Assembly (NCBI GenBank): GCA_021464415.1
Contig: CM038465.1
Location: forward strand, 25,926,990-25,990,989
Source: Lonicera japonica
Taxonomy: Eukaryota; Streptophyta; Magnoliopsida; Dipsacales; Caprifoliaceae
DNA length: 64,000 bases
Direction: 5' to 3'
Shown here: in pieces, positions 1 to 9,192 of the stretch
Numbering within the stretch: position 1 is the first letter of the stretch
Layout: every line of letters starts with the position of its first letter
Notes under the pieces: generated by a model
Told to the model about the DNA's origin: nothing
Databases searched by the model: none
What the model saw: only the letters and a program-made list of their open reading frames with translations
Program-made: the position numbers and the translations under genes

Positions 1-93
1 CATGTATTTTGACAAATGTTTAGTATGCATGTCTGCCTAAAAATAACGTCCGATTTAGTGAAACTCATACTTTTTACCTGCGATACCCTCTAG

Positions 94-780
94 GTTATTT
101 TTTAGAAAATTACATAACGTACCCCTATAACTCTATATCTCTCATAATTACACCAAAATACCCTCAGGTTTAGAAAATTACATATTTTATCCCTATAACC
201 CTATATCTCTCATAATTACACCAAAATACCCTCAGGTTTGGAAAATTACATAACTTACCCCTATAACCCTATATCTCTCATAATTACACCAAAGTACCCT
301 CAGGTTTGGAAAATTACATAATTTTACCCTATCACCCTATATCTCTCATAATTACACCAAAGTACCCTAAGGTTTGGAAAATTACATAATTTTACCCTAT
401 CACCCTATATCTCTCATAATTACACCAAAATACCCTCAGGTTTGGAAAATTACATAATTTACCCTTATAACCCTATAACTCTCATAATTACACCAAAATA
501 CCCTCAGGCTTGGAAAATTACACAATTTACCCTTATAACCCTATATCTCTCATAATTACACCAAAATACCCTCAGGTTTGGAAAATTACACAATTTTACG
601 CTAACACCCTATATCTCTCATAATTACACCAAAATACCCTCAGGTTTGGAAAATTATATAATTTACCCTTATAACCCTATAACTCTCATAATTACACCAA
701 AGTACCCTCAGGTTTGGAAAATTACATAATTTTACCCTATCACCCTATATCTCTCATAATTACACCAAAGTACCCTCAGG
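94..780. repeat. 68-bp minisatellite, about 10 head-to-tail copies
   Basis: The GG of the recurring CCCTCAGG falls at 168, 236, 304, 372, 440, 508, 576, 644, 712 and 780 (second G), an exact 68-bp period. A first, divergent unit of 74 bp starts at 94. Each unit contains blocks like CTCATAATTACACC and GGAAAATTACATAA. Units differ by a few substitutions and almost no indels. The array ends just before a splice-acceptor-like TTTGGTTTGCAG (802-813), so it probably lies in an intron or promoter of the plant mobile domain gene that follows. Bases 1-93 are unassigned. Confidence 0.93.
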
Positions 781-813
781 TTTCTTATATCCATATCTCC
801 ATTTGGTTTGCAG

Positions 814-3348
814 TGGGTTGGCCGAGGTTGGGGTTCTCCCAACACTATATCTTCAGAGTGGCGACAGGCACCGGCCCCTGTCCAGGAGTTGCTCCTTGCG
901 ACTCCTTTTGGCTCCCTCTTCGACGCCCTCCCGGAGCGAGTTTCTAGGGCGACGGTTTTGGTGTCAGCACTGGCTTGCCATTGGTGGGATACTACTCATA
1001 CTTTCCATTGGAGCTGGGGTGAGATGACGATGACACCCCTCAATCTTTTTGCTCTGACTGGGATTTCTTCAGGGGGGATCCCTATTCGGATTGACGTCCC
1101 TTTGCGACTGACGGCGGAGGGCATCGTGGGCGCACTTGGGTGGTTCCCCGAGCGACGAAGTTCGGGTGATACGATTCCTCGAGGTGTCTTAGTTACGCAA
1201 CTAGCCACAGAGAGAGCTCGACTAGTTGCTTCGGGGGTGCCGATGACCCGTCAGGAGGCGCGTCAGTATGCCCGCGTCCTTCTCCTACTGACACTCCATG
1301 ACCTATTCGAGGCCCGTGGGGGGGACACAGCTCATCTTTGGTGGTTGCCCTATCTTCGGGACTTCAGCCTCATGTTTGACTATGACTGGGGCGGCTGCAT
1401 TCTCGCAGTCCTATATGATGCCATGGACCAGGTCTCTCGCCATTTAGCCCTGAACCTCAAGGGCTTCTCATTGTTGTGGGAGGTACATACTTTAGTCCTT
1501 TTGTCTTTGTTTTGGATCTTCATATATCACTTGTAGATTATTGCTGAAATCCTTTATCTTTCCTTTTCAGAGTTGGTTCGTTGCTTATACCCGCCTGGGT
1601 CGCGCCCAGGTGGATCTCCTCGTTGAGAACGAGGACCAGTTTCCCTTTCTCCGCCGATTCATTGCGGGGAACTACAGGGCTCCCTATGTATACCGGACTC
1701 GGGAGACCGGAGCTGCTGTTGTCCACGACCTGTTGGAGGAGCAGGTAAATATTTTAGTTTTCTCCTTTTTCAATACATAATAAAATAGAAAATAAATTAC
1801 TGAAATAAAATCTTATTCTTCTCTTTCAGATTGAGTGGGCCCCTTGGGGCGATCTGGGCCTCCATTTTGGATATGGCCGTTCTCTGACTGCTTCGAGGAC
1901 CAGGCGGCTTATCAAGGACGAGTACGGCCTTTACTTTTATCTGGGCGAGAGGGTTATTCGCTAGCATTCACCTGCCCATTGGCCTCGGGTTCCTTTATTT
2001 CCGCCAGTTCTGATGAGGCGGACAGGTGAGATTGATTCCGTGACGATACAAGCCCTTGTAGACTGACTCGGCTTCCAGACGTTTACTGAGGAGGGGGACT
2101 ACGCTGTCTTCGCTGCCCGTTATCTGATGAGGGAGCCGAAGGGGACTCGGGGACGGGTCTTCTACGAGAGGTACCAGGCGTTGGGAGGTGATCCCAACTA
2201 CATACGGGGGCAGACTCATTTATCCCGGACGGTCCCTGGTTACTTGCCGCCTATCCCTGATCAGAGGGATAACATTTTGGACTCTGATGATGATGATCCT
2301 GATGGCGAGAGGGAAGTCCCTGCTGGTGCCGAGGGAGGTGATGATGGACCTGAGGGTGGCGATGATAGGCCTGAGGGCGACGAGGGGGGTGCGACAGCGG
2401 TTCCCGAGCAGCCGTCTCAGACTTCACCGGGAGAGGGGCAGCCTGCTGAGAGAGGGGGAGGTGATTTTCCCGAGCGATCCTGGGAGCCTGTAGACCTCGG
2501 GGTTGACTACGAGCAGTTTGGGCGGACTCCTCTTGTTGCTGCTGCTGCTGTTTCTACTGGGGTCCCGCCTCTGAGGGCGACGGCCTTAGTGGACCCTCCG
2601 GGTGTTCGTACTTATGCCACGTTGACTCCTCTTCCGTCTGCTGTCATGGGTCCTCCGGTCTGATCTACAGGTCTTGGTGGCTCGTCTTCTCGTCCTCCTT
2701 TGTTCCCAATTTATGAGGAGGGCGGGTCTACTTCTGCTGCAATGCCGAGGAGTTCGTCCATTCATCCGGTAGATCTACCGTCACTTCCTCGAGACTTCTC
2801 CTATGTTGGAGCCGGTCTACGTCGGTACACGGTGCCTGAGTATCCTCTTTCGGAGGATATGTTCGACTACTTGGGTCGCCGTCCTGATGATGAGGTATGT
2901 GCTTTTCTTCCCTCCATATCTCTTCATATCTATGCTTATTTATTTTAACTGTGCTGATTCTTCTTTCTTTCCTTTTCAGAGGGTGAGCGTACGTGTGGTG
3001 GACCTGAGGGCTTGGCATTCTCAGTACTTCTACAGCTGGAACCTGCTCCAGTTCGTTGGTCGAGACCCCACGACGTACATGTGTGATTACCAGAGGGCGA
3101 TCGATGTCTCCTTGCGGGCAGATGACCCTCTGTCTTCTTCTCGTGCTCGGACGGAGTCTCGGAGGAGCAGTAGTTGGACCTCCAGGCGATCTCGGTCTTC
3201 TGTGATTCGCCCCACGGCACCGGTCCAGTCGACGGGTCCTTCCCAGGCGGCAGCTCCTCCTACTCAGGGCGTTCCAGAGGTCGACCCTACTCCCGAGGAG
3301 GGTTCTGGTGATAGTGGGAGTGTGTCCAAACGCTCCCGATTAGATTAG
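814..3348 (+). pseudogene. Plant mobile domain (MAIN-like) gene, four exons, three in-frame stops
   Basis: Four exons fit together in phase 0: 814-1482, 1571-1744, 1830-2894 and 2980-3348, each intron GT...AG with a pyrimidine-rich acceptor. The spliced frame is about 758 residues. Exon 1 has the plant mobile domain signature, HTFHWSWGEMTMT followed by LFALTG (about residues 62-83), as in MAIN-like and transposon-derived PMD proteins. Exon 3 ends in a low-complexity acidic stretch (SDDDDPDGE, GGDDGPEGGDD), and exon 4 has a Ser/Arg-rich tail. The frame is broken only by TAG 1962-1964, TGA 2064-2066 and TGA 2661-2663, each explicable by one C-to-T change. The 5' exon is missing or lies left of the minisatellite; 814 follows an acceptor, not an ATG. 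It is probably an antisense accessory gene of Tat A, but a host PMD gene cannot be excluded. Molecular function is unknown. Confidence 0.7.
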
Positions 3349-3671
3349 CTTTCTTTCTTGCATTTAGTTAGTCTTGACATATATGTAGTTTTTATTATTT
3401 ATACTCTCAGACAGTTTTTTTGTAGAAAACTGTTCTTTTATTAGTTTTATGAAAAAAAAATCTTCATTTGTGTCTGATATTACGCATTTATTTATCTGAT
3501 GATGAAAAATAAATTACGTGGACCGATAAAGTAAGAATCGTACCTTCGTGATGTTACTGAAATTATCTGCAAAAGAACAAAGTGAGCACAAATGCATATA
3601 AAAGTGGATCTTTTGTCAAAACTGACTCTTACGTGTGAGAAAAACTCAAAACAGAGCATCCCAAGGGCATT
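3349..3671. other. Spacer between the two plus-strand PMD-type genes
   Basis: AT-rich DNA that probably holds the 3' UTR of the gene ending at 3348 and the distal promoter of the gene starting at 3790. I see no reading frame or repeat of note. Confidence 0.5.
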
Positions 3672-3750
3672 TGTCGCGTGACAATCCCTCCTGGACATGG
3701 GTTTGTCGCGCGACAAACAGGCACAGGAGTCCCCTTTTTTGCTATAAATA
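3672..3750 (+). promoter_or_regulatory. Core promoter with palindromic TGTCGCGCGACA sites
   Basis: TATAAATA is at 3743-3750, 40 bp before the ATG at 3790, implying a very short 5' UTR. Upstream are a perfect 12-bp palindrome TGTCGCGCGACA (3704-3715) and a one-mismatch copy TGTCGCGTGACA (3672-3683). The same palindrome is clustered upstream of the same TATA octamer in the Tat A LTR (14552-14863, minus orientation). Calling this a promoter is inference from motif spacing. Confidence 0.6.
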
Positions 3751-3789
3751 CACCCATCCTCCTTCCTTCATCCTCACACCTTTCTCACA

Positions 3790-5046
3790 ATGTCTTCTTA
3801 TACCACAAATTCTGATTTCTCTTATGTTGAGGCCCGAGATGTTCTGATATCTTCTGAGAATGGCTTGAACTTTGGCGTATTCAGTCCTTTACCGAGCTGG
3901 CGCCATCGTCCTGTAGATTTCTCCTTTTTGCTTGGCGCTCTGTACTTCTGGAGTCCTGTCGATCATCTTTTCCGTTTCGGACTAGACGAGCTCTGCCCGA
4001 CTTATGAAGAATTTTCTTGGCTATTGCGTTCTGACGTTCGCCTTCCGATGGCTATTCCCGTAGAAGAAATTGGTCCTCGAGAGATGCTGATTGCCCTGCT
4101 GGCCATCCCCCAAGCGGCTTGTGATGGATTTATTATTGACGGGCTTCTTGATCTCCACAAAATGGTGAGGTTCTTTCATCGTTACGAGGATAGAGCTTCT
4201 TATAGTGCGGGGCGTACTGTGGCAGCCTTGATTTGTCTGGTTTCTGATATGCTTCTGGTGACGGGCTCCTCCCGTGTCGATCTGACTATTCTGAGCTTGA
4301 TTCATCAGGCAAGGAATGGGGAATCTATAGTGCCCATAGTTCTGGCCGAGACTCTGAATGGCCTAGATGATGTCAAAAGGGGAGCTTCACCCTTCTTCAG
4401 GGGAAGTCCACGCTTGCTATATATGTGGCTATTGGAGCGTTTTCGATCAGTGGGTTTCAATGGGGTTCAGCTTGACAACCCGACATTCTTCTTCCGTCGT
4501 CCCCTCTTTGGTGCCTTGACCATGTCTTCCTCGGATTGGACGGTATGGTTCTCAGAGAATTCTAGGGCCATTCGGTGGAACATTCCTTGGTGGAAGCTGA
4601 GGGCGATAGTGCTTAGTACTGGGGGGCAGAATTACATTCGGCTCCGTGGACTCTGGTTCACTTCTTTTTATCTCCCAGGACGTCTTCTTCGGCAGTTTAA
4701 CATTCCTCAGGGCATTCCCCTTGGCCTATGCAACTTTTCTTCCGAGTCTAAATACTTGACCCAGCATATTTCTTCATCGATGGAGAGAATGTGGCGTGCT
4801 CGACTGACTCGTCAGTTCAACCCTGCATGTTTCGGTATTTTCAGGCCCCTCCGGGCTGACATCATCCGTTCTCTTTGGGGGTCTCTTGAAGATGAGCTGA
4901 TTAATGACCCCTTTCAGATGGAGTGGTTTCGATTCATGGATTCTGAGCCTACAGATGAAAGCATTGTCTCTGCGTACCAGATCCTGGACGAGGCTCGAAT
5001 TGACTTGGCTACTGAAGACCCTGCTTGGCCAACCCCTAGGGATTAG
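3790..5046 (+). CDS. Antisense accessory ORF of Tat A, DUF7745/plant-mobile-domain-like protein
   Basis: An uninterrupted 418-residue ORF starts at the first ATG after a TATA box at 3743. The protein is globular and Trp/Leu/Arg-rich, with no signal peptide or membrane segment. Family-like blocks are FGLDELCPTYEEFSWLL (about 60-76), VDLTILSLIHQARNG with VPIVLAETL (about 160-190), LLYMWLLERF and YLPGRLLRQFNIPQGIP (about 295-311). These resemble the DUF7745 and plant mobile domain group common as extra ORFs of Tat retrotransposons; the assignment is from memory of motifs. It runs antisense and tail-to-tail with gag-pol, whose stop is 207 bp away at 5254. A polyA-signal-like AATAAA lies near 5103. 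It is the only long frame in the element with no stop, although the adjacent gag-pol has five. No catalytic residues are evident and the function is unknown; DNA binding or control of the element is speculative. Confidence 0.75.
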   Translation: MSSYTTNSDFSYVEARDVLISSENGLNFGVFSPLPSWRHRPVDFSFLLGALYFWSPVDHLFRFGLDELCPTYEEFSWLLRSDVRLPMAIPVEEIGPREMLIALLAIPQAACDGFIIDGLLDLHKMVRFFHRYEDRASYSAGRTVAALICLVSDMLLVTGSSRVDLTILSLIHQARNGESIVPIVLAETLNGLDDVKRGASPFFRGSPRLLYMWLLERFRSVGFNGVQLDNPTFFFRRPLFGALTMSSSDWTVWFSENSRAIRWNIPWWKLRAIVLSTGGQNYIRLRGLWFTSFYLPGRLLRQFNIPQGIPLGLCNFSSESKYLTQHISSSMERMWRARLTRQFNPACFGIFRPLRADIIRSLWGSLEDELINDPFQMEWFRFMDSEPTDESIVSAYQILDEARIDLATEDPAWPTPRD

Positions 5047-5253
5047 GTCTTTCTGTATGATATATTTCCTTTGTAACCTCCTGGTGTTCTGAACCACCTT
5101 ACTAATAAACAAGGGACTTTTATTGCTTTATAATGTTTAAACCGAGCCTGAAGTCACTTCTCAGGTTGCCTACGTTCCCCTTTTGATTTTTCCAAAGACA
5201 TAATTTTGAGTTGGGGCTCAGGTTTACGTAGTTCTAAATCATACATATTACAT

Positions 5254-5823
5254 CTATTGGTAGTACTTCTTCAGTCGATCCATGTTGACTGGGGAATGCA
5301 GTAACTGTCCATCCAAATCAGCGAGTATAGCGGCGCCTCCTGTATCAATCTCTTTGACGATGTATGGCCCTGTCCACTTTTGCCCAAACTTCCCTCTTGG
5401 GTCTCTGGCTGGTTCTCGAATTTCCTTCAACACAATGTCGTTCTCATTGATACCCCGAGTCTTTACCTTTCGATTAAATGCCCGAGCGATTCTCCTCTGA
5501 TACCCTTGGTGGTGATATGCGGCTTTCAATCTCTTCTCATCTAGCAATGCCAATTCGTCGTAACGTGCTTGGACCCATTCCAGCTCATTAACTTGATTCT
5601 CTAGCATTACTCTGAGGGAGGGAACCTCTAATTCAACAGGGAGGATTGCTTCCATCCCATATGTTAGTGAAAATGGTGTTGCCCCGGTAGAGACCCTCTC
5701 AGTGGTGCGGTACCCCCACAACGCATATGGTAATTTTTCTGGCCAGTCTCGATAGGTGTCGGTCATCTTGCTCAGGATATTCTTCAGATTCTTGTTAGCG
5801 GCCTCAACTGCCCCATTAGTTTA
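5254..5823 (-). pseudogene. Tat A integrase, end of core and C-terminal part
   Basis: This is the last segment of the single gag-pol frame. A TAA at 5821-5823 replaces a codon just before TNGAVEAANKN, which carries the third acidic residue (E) of the integrase DDE triad. Downstream come the helix typical of gypsy integrases (WPEKLPYALWGYRTT, then STGATPFSLTYGMEA) and a basic C-terminal domain with GKFGQKWTGPYIV and LKKYYQ at the natural stop (5254-5256). No chromodomain follows, as expected for Tat. Apart from the stop, the frame is intact. The sequence ends 207 bp from the stop of the convergent plus-strand ORF. Confidence 0.88.
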
Positions 5824-6987
5824 CGGTCTGTACGGTAAAGATTTGTGTCGGGTAATACCGTATTCCTCCATGATCATATTAGTTTCTCCTTTGAAGTGGG
5901 TGCCATTGTCCGAGATAATCTCGTGTGGGACCCCATACCGACAGACGATATTCCGTTTGATGAATCGAGCAACCTTCTTGGCATCAAGGGTCTGGAAAGA
6001 CTCGGCCTCTACCCATTTGGTGAAGTAGTCGATGGCCACTAATATGAATTCGTGGCCGTTGCTTGCTTTGGGCGAAATTTTCCCAATGATGTCTATTCCC
6101 CAGGTAGCGAAAGGCCAGGGAGTAGTCATGTTGTACAACTCTTTCGGAGGAAGTTTCTGAGACTTAGCGTAGATCTGACACTTGTGGCAACGGTGTACAT
6201 GATTGACACAGTCGTTTTGCAAAGTAGACCAGAAATAACCTTGTCTGATAATTTTGCGGGCAAGCGTATGGCCGCTCATATGAGGTCCGCAATCGCCCCC
6301 ATGTATTTGTTCCATCATCTTGACAGAGTCTTCTTCAGTGAGACATTGAAGATGGGTCCCGTCGTAGTTCCTTTTATACAACCTTCCAGCACAAAGTATG
6401 AACCCCGATGCTAGCCTTCTGAGTGTGACCCGCGTCTTCTTATCTGTTTGTTTGGGATACAGATGATTTTTCAACAGGTTCCAGATGTCATAAAACCAAA
6501 CGGTTGAGTCCCCTTCCTTTTCATTCTCTACCTCAAGGGCCATGCAGTGTGCTGGTCCTGGTTTTCTTTGTACAGTAAGAGTTATTTCTTCCATCCCCTC
6601 CGGGATATCGATCATTGATGCCAAGGTTGCTAGTGCATCAGCAAAATTGTTCTGTGATCTGGGGACATAATAAAACTCTGAATGTTCAAATCTCCCCGCG
6701 ATATCTTCCAATCGGGCGAGGTATGGTACCAACTTCTCATCTCTGACCTTCCATTCTTGTAGCACTTGGTGGACCACTAATGCCGAATCTCCGTACACTT
6801 GTATTCTCCGTATACCCCTTTGGAGCGCAATCTCCAACCCAATTATACAGGCTTCATACTCGGCCATATTATTGGTGCAGAAGAAGTTCAGACGATATGA
6901 TATCGGAGAGTGAGTTTGGTCTGGAGAGACTAACAGGATGCCTACTCCATTCCCATTTTGGTTGGCAGCCCCATCAAAGTATAATTT
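5824..6987 (-). pseudogene. Tat A archaeal-type RNase H plus integrase zinc finger and core
   Basis: After the TAG at 6988-6990 the frame continues with a second RNase H domain: KLYFDGAANQNG, MAEYEACI, YGDSALVV and NNFADALATLAS supply the D-E-D-D pattern. This extra aRH domain after the ordinary RNase H is a published hallmark of plant Tat elements. Integrase follows: an HHCC zinc finger (HGGDCGPHMSGH, then CHKCQIYAK), and core aspartates in WGIDIIG and ISDNGTHF. The segment ends at TAA 5821-5823. Nucleotide frame is conserved across the stops, so the breaks are substitutions, not indels. Confidence 0.88.
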
Positions 6988-8238
6988 CTACTCTTCATCG
7001 ATCTTGACATTCATGATAGTTTCATCTGGGAATTCGGCTTCTTCTAACATGTCCCCCAATATCGGATTGTGGGCCAGGTAATCAGCTATGATCTTGCCTT
7101 TGACTGCCTTTTGGGTCATGTATGTGATATCGAATTCGGATAGTAAGAACAACCATTTTGCCATACGGTTTGAGAGAGCTGGTTTCTCGAAGAGGTACTT
7201 CAACGGATCAATTCGTGATGCCAGGATGACTGGGAAAACCAGCATGTAATGCCGTAGTTTCTGTGTTACCCAAACAAGCGCAGTGCATGACTTCTCTAAC
7301 GGCGTGTAGTTTATCTCGAATGGGGATAACTTTTTGCTGACGTAGTAGATGGCCTGTTCTTTTCGAGTATCAATCACATGTTGGGCTAGCATAGCTCCTG
7401 CAGTTGAGTCCATAACCGTTAGGTATAAGATTAGTGGCAGTCCGGTCTGTGGTGGGGCTAATACCGGGGGGTTGGAGAGATAGTCTTTGATTCTGTCAAA
7501 AGCCTCCTGGCACTGACTGTCCCATTCTCCTGGCGAAGATTTCCTCAAGAGCTTGAAGATAGGCTCGCAAGTTTGAGTGAGCTGAGAGATGAACCTACTG
7601 ATGTACTGCATATTACCCAAAAATCCCCGGACTTCTTTCTCGGTACGAGGCTCGGGCATTTCTTGAATAGCTCGAACTTTGGCAGGGTCTACCTCAATTC
7701 CCTTTTTACTGACAACATATCCCAAGAGTTTTCCCTTGGTTACCCCAAACACACATTTCTGCGGATTGAGTCTCATCTGGTACTGGCGGAGGCGATCAAA
7801 AAAGGATCTTAAAGCTGGTACATGGCCTTCTCTCTCCTTTGACTTGATTATCATGTCGTCCACATACACCTCTACCTCTTTGTGAATCATGTCGTGGAAG
7901 ATAGCGGTAGCTGCCCTCTGATACGTTGCCCCGGCGTTCTTTAGCCCGAATGGCATAACAGTGTAGCAATAGGTTCCCCATGGAGTGATAAATGCCGTTT
8001 TCTCTTGGTGATCTGGGTGCATCTTGATCTGATTATACCCGGCAAAACCGTCCATGAATGACTTCAAGGCATGGTTGGCAGTATTATCTATTATCAAATC
8101 AATGTTAGGCAGTGAGAAATCGTCTTTCGGGCAGGCTTTGTTGAGGTCCCGGTAATCTACACACACGCGGACTTTCCCATTTGCCTTTGGAACGGGCACA
8201 ATGTTAGCTAGCCACAAGGGGTACTCGATCACTCGTTA
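6988..8238 (-). pseudogene. Tat A reverse transcriptase and first RNase H
   Basis: The frame runs between TAA at 8236-8238 and TAG at 6988-6990. Reverse transcriptase motifs are present in order: KVRVCVDYRDLNKACPKDDF, the block YNQIKMHPDHQEKTAF, VMPFGLKNAGATYQR and the catalytic YVDD (near 7855-7866). A thumb-connection region with GFLGNMQYISRFI follows. The RNase H is degenerate (LYLTVMDSTAGAML, IYYVSKKL, ITYMTQKAVKGKIIADYLA), which is usual in Tat elements, where the second domain is thought to supply activity. The stop at 8236 is a transversion-type change; the one at 6988 fits G-to-A at a tryptophan codon. Confidence 0.88.
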
Positions 8239-9192
8239 AAAACCCACACTCAGTTGCTTCATCACCTCTTCTTTCACTTTCAGGGACCATTCTGGCGTAA
8301 GTTTTCTCAATTTCTGTTTGACGGGCCTGAATTCCGGCTTGGTGTGTATCTCATGCATGACTATCTGACTGTTCAAACCTGGCATATCAACATAGGACCA
8401 GGCGAAGACATCCACGTACTCATTCAGAGTTTGTGTGAATTCCTCTCTTTCTGCTTCATTTAGGCTTGCCCCAATACGAACTTCTTTCTTTTCTTTTTAT
8501 GTCCCCAGATTAATCATAAGAGTATCTCCCTCTTCACTTCGTATGCGTTGTTGCTCCCGTTCAGGGTGTTCATTTAGTCTTTCTAGTTCCATATAAGCAA
8601 TTACGGAATTGGAACTAACAGGATAACGCAAAATGGAGTCTTCTTCATTAATGATAGAGCTTACAGGTACAAGTTTGAAAAGTAAATCTAGGAAAGACTC
8701 TTCCCTACCCTTTCCCTCACTCTTATCTCTCACCCTTACAATTTCACTCTTTTCCCTCTTTTCCTGATAGTCTGGGTCAGCATGTATTAAGTGTACAGGG
8801 TCGTCTCCTGACTCATTATCTCCTAGAGCCATGACATCGAAGAGATTTTCGATCATTTCTTCCTCTTCCTGGTCTTCATTTTCCTCTCTTGGTCCGATCG
8901 TTAACTTGGTAGAGAAGCTATGCGTAACACTTTCTTTGAGATATAGGTCCTCTTCATAGAAGATTTCCCATCCTGGAAGGTTATCTCCGTCGCTGTTTCT
9001 CCAAGGCTCTTGAAAGCCACAAAAGGGGAAGTCCTCTCCTTCTTTGACGAAAAACCCATTCAGAGAGCTGAAACTCGGATATTGATGCCCTCGGCTCCAT
9101 TTCTCTTGGTCATCTTCTTCAGTGTGCTGGTACCCCAAACCTTCTCTTTCGTACCTCGTTACTGGTTCTAGAGCTTGAAGTAATCCTGGCTG
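8239..9192 (-). pseudogene. Tat A linker between protease and reverse transcriptase
   Basis: The gag-pro frame continues here after TGA 9193-9195, in the same phase, through an acidic low-complexity linker (EENEDQEEEEMIE) to TAA 8497-8499. It then enters the region that precedes RT in gypsy elements (DVFAWSYVDMPGL, FRPVKQKLR). Ogre elements have a putative intron between protease and RT. Here the frame is continuous, so no intron is needed, though one cannot be excluded. Confidence 0.75.
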
